Shown here: one piece after another, positions 1 to 6,513 of the stretch
Layout: every line of letters begins with the position of its first letter
Position numbering within the stretch: the first letter of the stretch is position 1
Source of the DNA: Nitrosotalea sp.
GTDB taxonomy: Archaea > Halobacteriota > Syntropharchaeia > Alkanophagales > Methanospirareceae
NCBI GenBank assembly: GCA_020725315.1
Contig: DYFG01000034.1
Location: 1 to 13,225, forward strand
DNA: 13,225 nucleotides
Reading direction: 5' to 3'
Translations under genes and position numbers: made by a program
Notes under the pieces: model-generated
What the model saw: only the letters and a program-made list of their open reading frames with translations
Told to the model about the DNA's origin: nothing
Databases searched by the model: none

Positions 1-1
1 C

Positions 2-451
2 TTGAGAAAACCATTAGAGAACAGCTCATTCCGTAGAAAATACGATAATTTAATTCAAACAAGCGTTCAAGTTATAAGGGATGCAGAGACGAACTCTGAT
101 GGGGTAGTATGTGATATAGAAAAACCATTGGAGATTTTGGAGCAAATTTCCAAGACATTTGAAGAGGTTTTCAAGCAAAAATTACCGGAATTTCTGAAGA
201 AAAAGCACAAAGAAACAACTAAGGGACTTGGAAAAAGTACATTGTCTTTGGGGCTTGGTGTAGCTGGATTTGTTCCTTGTATTTCTACCATCGCCGCTTC
301 ATTGAGCTTACCTCCAACCTCGCGAGAGTTTTTTAATAACAGAGCGTATCTGGCTACGGTGCTTCGCACCTCCGCCCAAATTCCTCGCTACGCTCGGAAC
401 TTCAGATACGCTCAGACGTTAGGCGAAACGGTGGCTTTAAATATGGAATAG
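2..451 (+). CDS. Hypothetical protein, probably 5'-partial, reading into an attC-like element
   Basis: I do not recognise this protein. The frame is open from the window edge; the first possible start is a TTG at base 2 with no upstream sequence to judge it, so the gene is probably cut. Residues 1 to about 75 are charged and probably helical (a KKKHKE cluster near 67-71). A hydrophobic stretch follows at about 80-105 (LGLGVAGFVPCISTIAASL), which could be one membrane segment. From about residue 111 onward the codons lie inside the attC-like element at 334-424, so the basic, tyrosine-rich tail is likely an accident of reading through that site. Such read-through at the 3' end of cassette genes is common in integron arrays. 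It is the last gene of a block that starts outside the window. No function can be assigned. Confidence 0.5.
   Translation: MRKPLENSSFRRKYDNLIQTSVQVIRDAETNSDGVVCDIEKPLEILEQISKTFEEVFKQKLPEFLKKKHKETTKGLGKSTLSLGLGVAGFVPCISTIAASLSLPPTSREFFNNRAYLATVLRTSAQIPRYARNFRYAQTLGETVALNME
334..424 (+). repeat. attC-like recombination site 1
   Basis: Outer boxes are TAATAAC (334-340) and GTTAGGC (418-424); the latter fits the integron R' consensus GTTRRRY, while the former matches only the YAAC end of RYYYAAC. Inside them GAGCGTATCTG (342-352) is the exact reverse complement of 403-413, an 11-bp arm pair. The centre is G+C-rich and contains a hairpin GGTGC-TTC-GCACC (358-370) and the segment CCAAATTC, shared with site 3. 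Total length of 91 bases is within the attC range. This is a structural reading of the sequence; recombination activity is inference. Confidence 0.7.
435..443 (+). promoter_or_regulatory. Possible TATA element for the SIR2 operon
   Basis: CTTTAAATA lies just after attC-like site 1 and 39-47 bases before the SIR2 start at 482. With the archaeal spacing of about 26-27 bases, transcription would start near 465, leaving a short leader with the ribosome binding site. It would give the block its own promoter. It rests on motif match alone in A+T-rich DNA. Confidence 0.3.
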
Positions 452-481
452 CATATACTTTATATGAAGGGAGGCGAAGTG

Positions 482-2563
482 ATGCAAGATGAAGTGATCA
501 TCGACAGGATAAAGGAAGCTGTTGGTTCAAAATTAGGTTTTTTTGTAGGAGCGGGGATTTCAAAGGACTCAAGTGTTCCAACTTTTGGAGAGTTGAATAA
601 GAAAGTCATCGAATCTATCGGAGGTGAAAAATTGAAAGCCGATGAATGCATACTTCTTAGCGAAAATATTAGACCTGAAGTAGTATTACAGATAGGAGTT
701 GAGGAGTTAGGTCAAGATGTGCTTATATCTTTAGAAATGTTACTGGGATACACTCCAAATTCCAACCATTTTTTCCTGGCAGAGGCGCTCAAGCAAGGTA
801 ATTGGGTATTCACAACTAATCAGGAAAACTTAATAGAAGAAGCATGTAGGCTGAAAGGATTGGAGATTAAGAGATGCTATGAAGACTTACATTTTGAGGA
901 ATTTGTCGAAAAGTACCGCATAGATGAAGAACCAGACCCTAAAAACATACCTGGTGGGTACTTATTTAAATTGCATGGGACAATCGAAGAAGATAAAGAA
1001 GGGAAAGAAAGATTTAAATCAATCTTGGTTGCTTTAAACCAAGTTGGACAGGGTCTAAAGGAAGCAAAGAGAAAAGTGTTAACGTACTTCCTCAAGAATT
1101 ATGATTTCAGCTTTATGGGTTATAGATGTCAAGATGATTTTAGTGTATATCCTGTTATTTTAGATACAGATAGTAAGAGGAGCATTTTTTGGCTTGATCA
1201 TGATAGAAAATGGGAGGGTAAGCTTATATTGGATAAAGAGGAGTTAGAAAAGGAGAAAAAAATAGAGGAAAGTAAACCTCCGGGGGAAAAAAGGTGTTTT
1301 AAAACCATAAATGTAAATGCCTTTCTCTTGAAGCGGGAGGAGTCCTTTAAGCTCGTTACTGATACAAGTGAATATGTCAGAAATAAGCTCTGGCCGATCT
1401 TCAAAACGAGTGCACACTATAATACCTTTGAACAATGGGCTAAAAATAATATCGGCGAATTTAAAAGAAACATGTTCATTGGGCGTTTGTTTGAACACCT
1501 TAGTCGCTGGAGCGAAGCTGAGCGACATTATAAGGAAGCCATCGATATAGTAGGAGGAAGAAAGGATAGAGAGGTAATGGCAAAACAAAGGCTAGCTGAC
1601 CTTTATTATAGGCAAGATATAGGGAGAAAGGAAGATGAAGCGATTGAAATCTATAGAAAGTGTATTGATACCTTTAAAGAACTGGAAAATGACTTTAAAG
1701 TAGCATGCCTGAAAGTTGACATAGCTAATGTTAAGCGTAGGCAAGGAGACTATGAGGGGTCAAAAAAATTGGCAGAAGAAGCGGAAAAAGAGCTTGCATC
1801 TATAATGAAAAAAAGTGAAGAATATGAACTTGGTTATGCTAGGTGTTTAAATGTCCTCGGGCTGGCGCATTTAAGGGGATCTAAAGAAGAGCTTGAAGAA
1901 GGGATTAAATTCTGCAATGAGAGTAAAGAAATAAAGGAAAGATTAGGAGATAAAAATGGTGTAGCCGAGTCAGAGAATGCAATTGGTTTACTCTTAACGG
2001 CACAAGGTAGAAAGCTTGTCAAGGAAAATCAAGAGCTTTCTAAAGAAAAATTTCGTGAAGCTTTAGATAGCTTGAAGAATGCTCTTAATATCAGAATGAG
2101 GTATGGTTTCTTCAGGGGATGTGCTCAGCAATGTCGCAATATTGGAGATGTGTATAGAGAATTAATGAAGATTGAAGAGGACAAAGAAAAACATCTCAAA
2201 GACTCAGAAAAAAGTTATAATGAGGGCATAACTTATTTGAGACTTATTAAACCTGAGGCGCCCATTGGAGAGATTTTGCACTATAACCAAAGAAAAGCTG
2301 GATTATATGCTGATTTTGTTGAGCTAACTCAAGATGAGGGGAAAAAGAGAAATTATAACTCTAAGATTGTTCATATATACAAAAGTGAGATATTATTAGA
2401 GGGTTCACCTATGATAGAGGAAATTAAAAATAACCCCGTTGAGTTTAGAAATGCTAGGAATATCCTAGAAAGAACTAAGAAATCTCTCGAAGAGATGAAC
2501 TTGGTTTCAGAAGCAGAAGAAATTGATGAAATGCTCGAAAAATTAACCCTATGGATTAGATAA
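482..2563 (+). CDS. SIR2-domain protein with TPR-like C-terminus (putative NADase defence effector)
   Basis: Residues 1 to about 290 form a SIR2-like NAD-binding domain: FFVGAGIS (20-27), the TTN motif at 111-113, KLHG (163-166, catalytic-type His165) and MGYRCQDDF (about 212-220) in the position of the family's GYxxxD segment. SIR2 domains fused to helical repeats in prokaryotic defence proteins usually hydrolyse NAD+ to abort infection. Residues about 330-690 are helical with TPR-like spacing (for example SEAERHYKEAI and DEAIEIYRKCI), likely a sensor or scaffold. I chose ATG 482 over the in-frame ATG 464 because GGGAGG at 469-474 sits 7 bases before it. The next gene begins 1 base after the stop, and a HEPN gene follows, so it probably acts within an operon. 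Phage defence is inferred from domain content; the trigger is unknown. Confidence 0.8.
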   Translation: MQDEVIIDRIKEAVGSKLGFFVGAGISKDSSVPTFGELNKKVIESIGGEKLKADECILLSENIRPEVVLQIGVEELGQDVLISLEMLLGYTPNSNHFFLAEALKQGNWVFTTNQENLIEEACRLKGLEIKRCYEDLHFEEFVEKYRIDEEPDPKNIPGGYLFKLHGTIEEDKEGKERFKSILVALNQVGQGLKEAKRKVLTYFLKNYDFSFMGYRCQDDFSVYPVILDTDSKRSIFWLDHDRKWEGKLILDKEELEKEKKIEESKPPGEKRCFKTINVNAFLLKREESFKLVTDTSEYVRNKLWPIFKTSAHYNTFEQWAKNNIGEFKRNMFIGRLFEHLSRWSEAERHYKEAIDIVGGRKDREVMAKQRLADLYYRQDIGRKEDEAIEIYRKCIDTFKELENDFKVACLKVDIANVKRRQGDYEGSKKLAEEAEKELASIMKKSEEYELGYARCLNVLGLAHLRGSKEELEEGIKFCNESKEIKERLGDKNGVAESENAIGLLLTAQGRKLVKENQELSKEKFREALDSLKNALNIRMRYGFFRGCAQQCRNIGDVYRELMKIEEDKEKHLKDSEKSYNEGITYLRLIKPEAPIGEILHYNQRKAGLYADFVELTQDEGKKRNYNSKIVHIYKSEILLEGSPMIEEIKNNPVEFRNARNILERTKKSLEEMNLVSEAEEIDEMLEKLTLWIR

Positions 2564-2564
2564 A

Positions 2565-2972
2565 ATGCTGCAAGTAGAAGTATTGGATATAGAGAGGGGA
2601 ATAGGAGAAGATACGACACTTCAATTAGAAACTTTTTTAATGCTAAGAGTCTTTAGTAAAATTGAGAATTTCTACTCTTTCCGAAACCGATTAGAGATTT
2701 TTGAATTTCTTCGAAATCATTTATTCCTTATTCCTCTCTTACAGGAAGCACCCAACCAAATCACAAAATACTTTGGCACCTCACTACAACTTATCCTTGA
2801 AGTTATTACCGACCCGGAAGCTACGGAAGATCATGAGTTAATACTTTTCATTCACACTGATCTCTCACCGGACGAGGCTCTTGATAAGTTAGAACAACTC
2901 GATGAGAACTGGTGGTTAGATGCCTCTGTTAATGCTGATGGAAAACTATGTGTTCATGTGGAATTTGAATGA
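2565..2972 (+). CDS. Hypothetical protein, putative partner of the HEPN protein
   Basis: A 135-residue acidic soluble protein without signal peptide or membrane segment; I do not recognise a family. Visible landmarks are a helical N-terminal half (FYSFRNRLEIFEFLRN, about 32-47), strand-like LILFIHTDL and, near the C-terminus, LDENWWLDA followed by a hydrophobic strand. Its ATG comes 1 base after the SIR2 stop and has no clear ribosome binding site, so translation is probably coupled. Its own stop overlaps the HEPN start by 4 bases (ATGA at 2969-2972). Such tight pairing suggests a physical partner, possibly an antitoxin or specificity subunit. It does not carry the GSxxxG nucleotidyltransferase signature of MntA, the usual HepT partner. 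Confidence 0.75.
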   Translation: MLQVEVLDIERGIGEDTTLQLETFLMLRVFSKIENFYSFRNRLEIFEFLRNHLFLIPLLQEAPNQITKYFGTSLQLILEVITDPEATEDHELILFIHTDLSPDEALDKLEQLDENWWLDASVNADGKLCVHVEFE

Positions 2973-3346
2973 CTTTTGATTGGTCAGAGTATTTGAAACT
3001 TGCACAAGAACTTGCCGGGCAGGCAATAAACTCAGCGAGTCAAGAAGCGAAACTGCGTTCCTCGGTCAGCAGAGCATATTATGCTGCTTTCTGTAAGGCT
3101 CGAAATTACTTGCACGATATTGAAGGGCATTTAATTCCGTCTACTGGCGAAGCTCATAAGTATGTTCGCGATGTATTTAAACGGAGTCCAGACAGATCGC
3201 GTAGAAAAATAGGCAATAATTTAGATAGATTAAGAATAGACAGAAATAAGGCAGATTATTGGAACTCTGTAACTGGGCTATCATCAATAGCGAAAATAGA
3301 TTTAACAATAGCTCAGGAAGTTATTTCTACACTAAGTTTCCTTTAA
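2969..3346 (+). CDS. HEPN-domain protein (putative RNase toxin or effector)
   Basis: The 125-residue protein is all-helical with the HEPN signature SRAYYAAFCKARNYL (34-48) and, in the last conserved helix, RNKADY (92-97). Many HEPN RNases use an Rx4-6H motif. Here the equivalent position ends in Tyr97, not His, a variant also seen in the HEPN subfamily with an R-x-x-ADY motif, so nuclease activity is not assured from sequence. Length is typical of stand-alone HEPN proteins. It is the third gene of the SIR2 operon, overlaps the previous gene by 4 bases and is followed at once by attC-like site 2. The overlapping pair resembles toxin-antitoxin organisation. Domain call is confident; role is inference. 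Confidence 0.8.
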   Translation: MTFDWSEYLKLAQELAGQAINSASQEAKLRSSVSRAYYAAFCKARNYLHDIEGHLIPSTGEAHKYVRDVFKRSPDRSRRKIGNNLDRLRIDRNKADYWNSVTGLSSIAKIDLTIAQEVISTLSFL

Positions 3347-3362
3347 TTAAGGAGAGAATTAG

Positions 3363-3518
3363 ATGCCACCGCATCGCCTAACACAGCATATACGCTACGG
3401 GCTAACGCCCTTGCCCTTCGGGAGATTGCTCCCTTCGGTCGCAACATCGTATATGCTGGGAACGTTAGACGCAATCAGCGTCAAATATTCCCAGAAACTT
3501 AAAAGTTGTAGACTATGA
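3363..3518 (+). CDS. Small ORF running through attC-like site 2
   Basis: This is a 51-codon ORF, too short for routine calling. AAGGAGAG (3349-3356) lies 6 bases upstream of its ATG, a good ribosome binding site. The frame is open through the entire attC-like element, and its TGA overlaps the ATG of the next gene (ATGA at 3515-3518). The product (starting MPPHRLTQHIRYG) has no recognisable domain and is probably not functional as a protein. Its use may be to carry ribosomes across the folded site and start translation of the downstream ORF, which lacks its own ribosome binding site. Small translated ORFs at attC sites that raise cassette expression are known in bacterial integrons; that it happens here is inference. 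Confidence 0.4.
   Translation: MPPHRLTQHIRYGLTPLPFGRLLPSVATSYMLGTLDAISVKYSQKLKSCRL
3376..3470 (+). repeat. attC-like recombination site 2
   Basis: This is the best of the three sites. GCCTAAC (3376-3382) fits the R'' consensus RYYYAAC and GTTAGAC (3464-3470) fits R' GTTRRRY; the two are near reverse complements. CAGCATATACG (3384-3394) pairs exactly with 3448-3458. The centre carries hairpins GGGC-TAAC-GCCC (3399-3410) and CCC-TTC-GGG (3414-3422). Right after R' a small inverted repeat GACGC...GCGTC (3468-3482) is present. The 95-base length and orientation match site 1. No T-tract follows, so it does not look like a simple terminator. Confidence 0.75.
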
Positions 3519-3886
3519 TACAAAAGATAAAATCAAGGATTGAACATATCTTACACAGAGAAATAAGAGAGGTAATGCCACCAATTAGCAAGGAGGGAAT
3601 AGAAGTAAAAGAAATCCGTAGTAAAGGATTTAATGGGGCCGTCTCTGCAACAGAATTTACAATTGGTAGAAGATCCGAGGTGTTTACACCATCCACAGTA
3701 ATTATAAATGGGGGATATGGAATATGGGAGCTTGAGGTTCCTAAAGAAGTACGAAAGAGGTTAATTGACATGACTTTAAAAATAGAGAGAGTTCGTACAC
3801 ATGGTATGTTGCATTCGCCCTTCAAAGCGAAAAGTGCCAGTATTTTTGTTAACGATCAGCTTGTTGACAAAATATATTTTTGGTAA
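3515..3886 (+). CDS. Hypothetical protein, first gene after attC-like site 2
   Basis: A 123-residue protein that I do not recognise. It is soluble and mixed alpha/beta, with a helical basic N-terminus (MIQKIKSRIEHIL), strand-like VIINGGYGIWELEVP in the middle and SASIFVNDQLVDKIYFW at the end. No signal peptide, membrane helix or metal motif is visible. There is no convincing ribosome binding site; the start overlaps the TGA of the small ORF crossing attC-like site 2, so translation may be coupled. It is convergent with the DCD/DUT-like gene, separated by 27 bases. The start lies about 50 bases after the R' box, where the first ORF of an integron cassette would be expected. Confidence 0.6.
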   Translation: MIQKIKSRIEHILHREIREVMPPISKEGIEVKEIRSKGFNGAVSATEFTIGRRSEVFTPSTVIINGGYGIWELEVPKEVRKRLIDMTLKIERVRTHGMLHSPFKAKSASIFVNDQLVDKIYFW

Positions 3887-3913
3887 GTTTAACTTTACAT
3901 TTACCTAATCTTA

Positions 3914-4609
3914 TTAAATAAACAATTGGACTAAGATTCCTATCACAAGTGCTACAAGTGAAGCAACGAATATTCCCATATACGTGTCAACCCGCTTTGA
4001 GTATGTTTCTACAATATTTCTAAGTGTTTCTACAATATTTCTAAGACTCGAAATATCTCGAGCGATTACCTGCATATTCATAATTATCTCACTTAATGCA
4101 TATCCTCTTCTTTCTTTTATATCTCTTATATCATCTGAGGTTATATGATGTTGTAACTGATATTCGCCGCTATATGGCTTTTCTACCGGCTCAGAAAGAG
4201 CATGAAACTCTACAGTACAAAATGGGTCTCCATAAGCCATAGATATTTCAGTAGGGCTAAGATTACACACACATACATGCAAATATCCCTCAAATCCAGG
4301 ATCTATCTGGGGACCTGCAAGTAATATTAAGCCTTTTCGAGTATAATGAGACCTTAGTCCAATACGCCCTACTATTTTTTGGCTTAATTTAACTTTCTCC
4401 CTTGTTATCATTAACGCTAGCTCACCAGCAGGAATAACAAGAAGTCTTTTCTGGTCAACTCTTGTTATATCGTCAGCTGTAGCTATGAAAGCTTCTTCTC
4501 CCACCGTTAAATCAATGCTTGCTGGTTGAATTTCTTTAGGAGGAGGGTCAATTACTAGATCTCCTTGCTTTATTTTCGCTTTGATTTCTTTATCGGTTAG
4601 TATTACCAT
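3914..4609 (-). CDS. dCTP deaminase/dUTPase-fold protein with coiled coil and C-terminal membrane anchor
   Basis: Residues 1 to about 145 match the DCD/DUT trimer family: IQPASIDL (27-34), GLRSHYTR (84-91, keeping the Ser and Arg of the E. coli Dcd active site) and QIDPGFEG (101-108). The position of the catalytic Glu (E138 of E. coli Dcd, in an LEFYN context) aligns with Cys113 in HVCVCN, so deamination is doubtful. Beyond the normal ~190-residue length there is an amphipathic helix with two identical heptads LRNIVET and then a hydrophobic helix (about 211-231, GIFVASLVALVIGILVQLF) at the very C-terminus, a tail-anchor layout. I prefer ATG 4609 to the TTG at 4618: ATTTAAAT at 4633-4640 predicts a leaderless start there. 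It may bind dNTPs at the membrane as a sensor or decoy; this is inference. Confidence 0.75.
   Translation of the reverse strand: MVILTDKEIKAKIKQGDLVIDPPPKEIQPASIDLTVGEEAFIATADDITRVDQKRLLVIPAGELALMITREKVKLSQKIVGRIGLRSHYTRKGLILLAGPQIDPGFEGYLHVCVCNLSPTEISMAYGDPFCTVEFHALSEPVEKPYSGEYQLQHHITSDDIRDIKERRGYALSEIIMNMQVIARDISSLRNIVETLRNIVETYSKRVDTYMGIFVASLVALVIGILVQLFI
4005..4046 (+). repeat. 21-bp tandem duplication encoding one coiled-coil heptad
   Basis: Two adjacent 21-base copies (4005-4025 and 4026-4046), beginning GTTTCTACAATATTTC, differ only at their last base. On the minus strand they encode LRNIVET-LRNIVET in the DCD/DUT-like protein. The unit equals exactly one heptad, so the copy extends the coiled coil without breaking its register. 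Near-identity points to a recent duplication. Confidence 0.85.
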
Positions 4610-4937
4610 GTGTTTCAATATATGTCATTACAATTTAAATCTTTCCAGAAGAAAAGTTTTAGAAGAGGTTGTGAAAAATGGGGAAATCACAGCTTATGAA
4701 ATAGCTAAAACGCTGAAATTTCCAGATGCTGCCGTGGCTAGGCATCTTCACATCCTGAGTGGCGCGGGTCTTATAGAAGGCCCTTTTGTGGATACATCGG
4801 GAGGAAGACTAAAAAAGATATACAGACCCAGTCCACATGCAGAGAAGGTATTGAAAGTTTTTTGGGCTAAAGAGATAGAATCCGCTCCTGCGAGTATTAA
4901 AATGGAATACATGACAAAAAAGGAGGTGGTTGGATGA
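4608..4937 (+). CDS. Winged-helix transcriptional regulator (ArsR/MarR-like)
   Basis: About 109 residues. A helix-turn-helix (about 27-51) contains ITAYEIAKTLKFPDAAVARH, followed by HLHILSGAGLIEGP and a wing ending RLKKIYRPS, the layout of ArsR/MarR-type winged-helix proteins. No metal-binding Cys/His set is evident. The ATG at 4608 is the last in-frame start before the HTH, and its bases overlap the start codon of the divergent DCD/DUT-like gene. That gene's TATA-like element lies inside this coding region, so the regulator may control it. Its stop is followed by the ParB-like locus; AGGAGGTG (4921-4928) lies within its last codons. It may start from a later non-ATG codon. The target is unknown. 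Confidence 0.65.
   Translation: MCFNICHYNLNLSRRKVLEEVVKNGEITAYEIAKTLKFPDAAVARHLHILSGAGLIEGPFVDTSGGRLKKIYRPSPHAEKVLKVFWAKEIESAPASIKMEYMTKKEVVG
4633..4640 (-). promoter_or_regulatory. TATA-like element for a leaderless minus-strand transcript
   Basis: ATTTAAAT is centred about 27 bases upstream of the minus-strand ATG at 4609, the archaeal TATA-to-start-site distance. This supports a leaderless mRNA for the DCD/DUT-like gene, which has no ribosome binding site. The motif is palindromic and could also be read the other way. Confidence 0.35.
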
Positions 4938-5002
4938 AATGGGAATAGAAATGAAAATGATTAGCAGGAGAAAGGCGTTGGAAAGCTTCCCAAATTGCAG
5001 GG

Positions 5003-5923
5003 ATGAAAGAAATACCAGCGATAGTGAAAGATGTGTCTGATGAAGAAGTGATGGTAGAGAGCTTGATTGAGAATGTACATAGAGAGGATTTGAAACCTAT
5101 AGAACAAACAAAGGCGATTTTAGAGGTTTTCAAGGCAGAAGAAATAAACTTTTCTAAAAAGTTTATTGATGATAGGTTACCGCAAAAGATAAACATTATT
5201 GACCTCAAGCTAAGAGAAAAATATAAAGGTAGCAACAAGCTCACGGAAGAGGAAGAAATACTAAACCAAATAGTGAAGAAGATAGGTTTGAAAACCCATG
5301 CAATATATGAATCTCTTGTCCTCCTTAAACTTCCAAAGTCAATACGAGAAGAAGCAACAGAGAAAGGGGTTGGTAAAATGGAGCTTGCAAGGATTGCAGC
5401 AATTGAAGATGAAGAGACAGAAAAGAAGGTTTTTAGAAAAGTAGCAGATGAAGACATGTCGTATGAGAAGACTGCAAAGCTCGTGTCAGTGGTTAAAAAA
5501 GCACCAGAACCAGTTAGAGAAGCGATACTCAAAAAAGGATCAAAGATAACACCAGAATTGGCAGAAAAAATCATCAGTGAATTTTCAGAGGAAGAACAAC
5601 AGCGTGAAATCATAAAGGAAATAGAAAGATACAAAGACCTCGAAGAGAAAGGAATTGAGGCTCATATCGAAGATAGAGCACGAATAGCCAGAGGGGAGAG
5701 AGGACCGGAATTGTATCTCAGTACAGATCCATATGAGAGACTTGTTGAACACTGCCGAAGGGTGTCTATCGATATTACCACGATACAAGCTCGTCATGCT
5801 TTGTCTATGCCAGAAAGGTGGAAGAGAGAGTATATCAAGTATATGAAAATGATGCACGACCACTTAGAGAAAGAATTAGCTGAATTAGGGGAGATAAAGT
5901 ATATTGAGACAAGGGGTGGTTAG
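5003..5923 (+). CDS. ParB-like protein, N-terminally truncated or frameshifted
   Basis: The N-terminus is the end of a ParB/Spo0J nuclease-like domain: VSDEEVMVESLIENVHRED (11-29) contains the family ENxxRED box. The remainder (to residue 306) is helical and charged, with HTH-like segments about 95-170. The same frame is open upstream of ATG 5003 back to base 4961 and reads LAGERRWKASQIAG, the conserved ParB GERRW box, but is closed by TGA at 4958. No in-frame start exists there, and the roughly 60 residues that normally precede the box are absent because the regulator gene occupies that space. The gene is therefore either a truncated remnant or frameshifted. ParB proteins bind centromere sites and partition plasmids or chromosomes; no ParA partner is in the window. 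A one-nucleotide downstream gap links it to the next gene. Confidence 0.7.
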   Translation: MKEIPAIVKDVSDEEVMVESLIENVHREDLKPIEQTKAILEVFKAEEINFSKKFIDDRLPQKINIIDLKLREKYKGSNKLTEEEEILNQIVKKIGLKTHAIYESLVLLKLPKSIREEATEKGVGKMELARIAAIEDEETEKKVFRKVADEDMSYEKTAKLVSVVKKAPEPVREAILKKGSKITPELAEKIISEFSEEEQQREIIKEIERYKDLEEKGIEAHIEDRARIARGERGPELYLSTDPYERLVEHCRRVSIDITTIQARHALSMPERWKREYIKYMKMMHDHLEKELAELGEIKYIETRGG

Positions 5924-5924
5924 C

Positions 5925-6222
5925 ATGTTTTTTCGAATGAAAGGGAATACGGCTATGAATTTAGCGAGAATTTGGATAGATGGGAAAATAGTTTTTAAGA
6001 TACCTAACCGTCCTTTTGGCGTTGAACCTTTTACACTTGAAGACCTTTGCACAGGAAAAAGAAAAAATAGACTTAGGAAGGGTACTTAGACACGCTGATG
6101 GTCTTATAAGAGTGTCGAATGAAATGGAAAGATATGGTGAGAGGTTACTACTTACAGGAAAAAGTGTGTCAAAACTGACGAAATATGAAGAAGCCCTTAG
6201 AAGAAAATTTTTAAAGCCATAA
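5925..6222 (+). pseudogene. Frameshifted small gene (about 98 residues if repaired)
   Basis: Two overlapping frames look like halves of one gene. The first begins at ATG 5925, with AGGGGTGG (5912-5919) 5 bases upstream and 1 base after the ParB-like stop, and reads to a TAG at 6087-6089. The second frame is open from 5992 and ends at 6222 (product tail EEALRRKFLKP). Removing one T from the run at 6046-6048 joins TLEDL to AQEKEKIDLGRVL and yields a continuous 98-residue protein. I do not recognise a family; the C-terminal half is helical and charged. It may be a true frameshift, a sequencing error in a T-run, or two overlapping genes. No function is assigned. Confidence 0.5.
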
Positions 6223-6243
6223 ATCTTTAGAGGGTGAAGAAAA

Positions 6244-6480
6244 ATGGAAATAAAGTTGAAGAATAGGGGTTTTTGGGTTTTGGAAAATAAAAGCAAAGAA
6301 GGGGATGTTGGACTATACGATGACTTGCAGGACGCTGTTAAAGCCTTAAAGGATTTAATGACCTCAGGTGCTAAATCAGGAGATTTGAGTTTGGTATCGG
6401 TGGATATAAGCAGAAAAGATTGGAGGATAAAGGAAGTAGAGTGGAGTGAGATTGCTGAAAGGTTAGTGAGAATTAAATAG
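6244..6480 (+). CDS. Small hypothetical protein
   Basis: A 78-residue soluble protein with a good ribosome binding site (AGGGTGA, 6231-6237, 6 bases before ATG). Its pattern is a beta-hairpin (KNRGFWVLENKSKEGDVGLY) then a helix (DLQDAVKALKDLM), followed by LSLVSVDISRKDWRIKEVEW. I do not recognise a named family. It lies 21 bases after the frameshifted gene and 33 before the zinc-ribbon gene, all rightward, and is probably co-transcribed with the ParB-like locus. Confidence 0.65.
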   Translation: MEIKLKNRGFWVLENKSKEGDVGLYDDLQDAVKALKDLMTSGAKSGDLSLVSVDISRKDWRIKEVEWSEIAERLVRIK

Positions 6481-6513
6481 AAATAATTAAAAGTTTTCGT
6501 GTGAAGTGTAGAA

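Noticed and set aside
2565..3346. HepT-MntA type toxin-antitoxin pair
   Set aside because: The 135-residue partner lacks the GSxxxG nucleotidyltransferase signature, and the HEPN protein lacks the Rx4HxY motif of HepT.
4005..4046. CRISPR-like repeat
   Set aside because: There are only two abutting copies without spacers, and they are in frame within a coding sequence.
4939..5040. 33-codon ORF with a good ribosome site ahead of the ParB-like gene
   Set aside because: The product looks random after MGIEMKM, while the other frame encodes the conserved ParB GERRW box; it is better seen as the frame entering a break.
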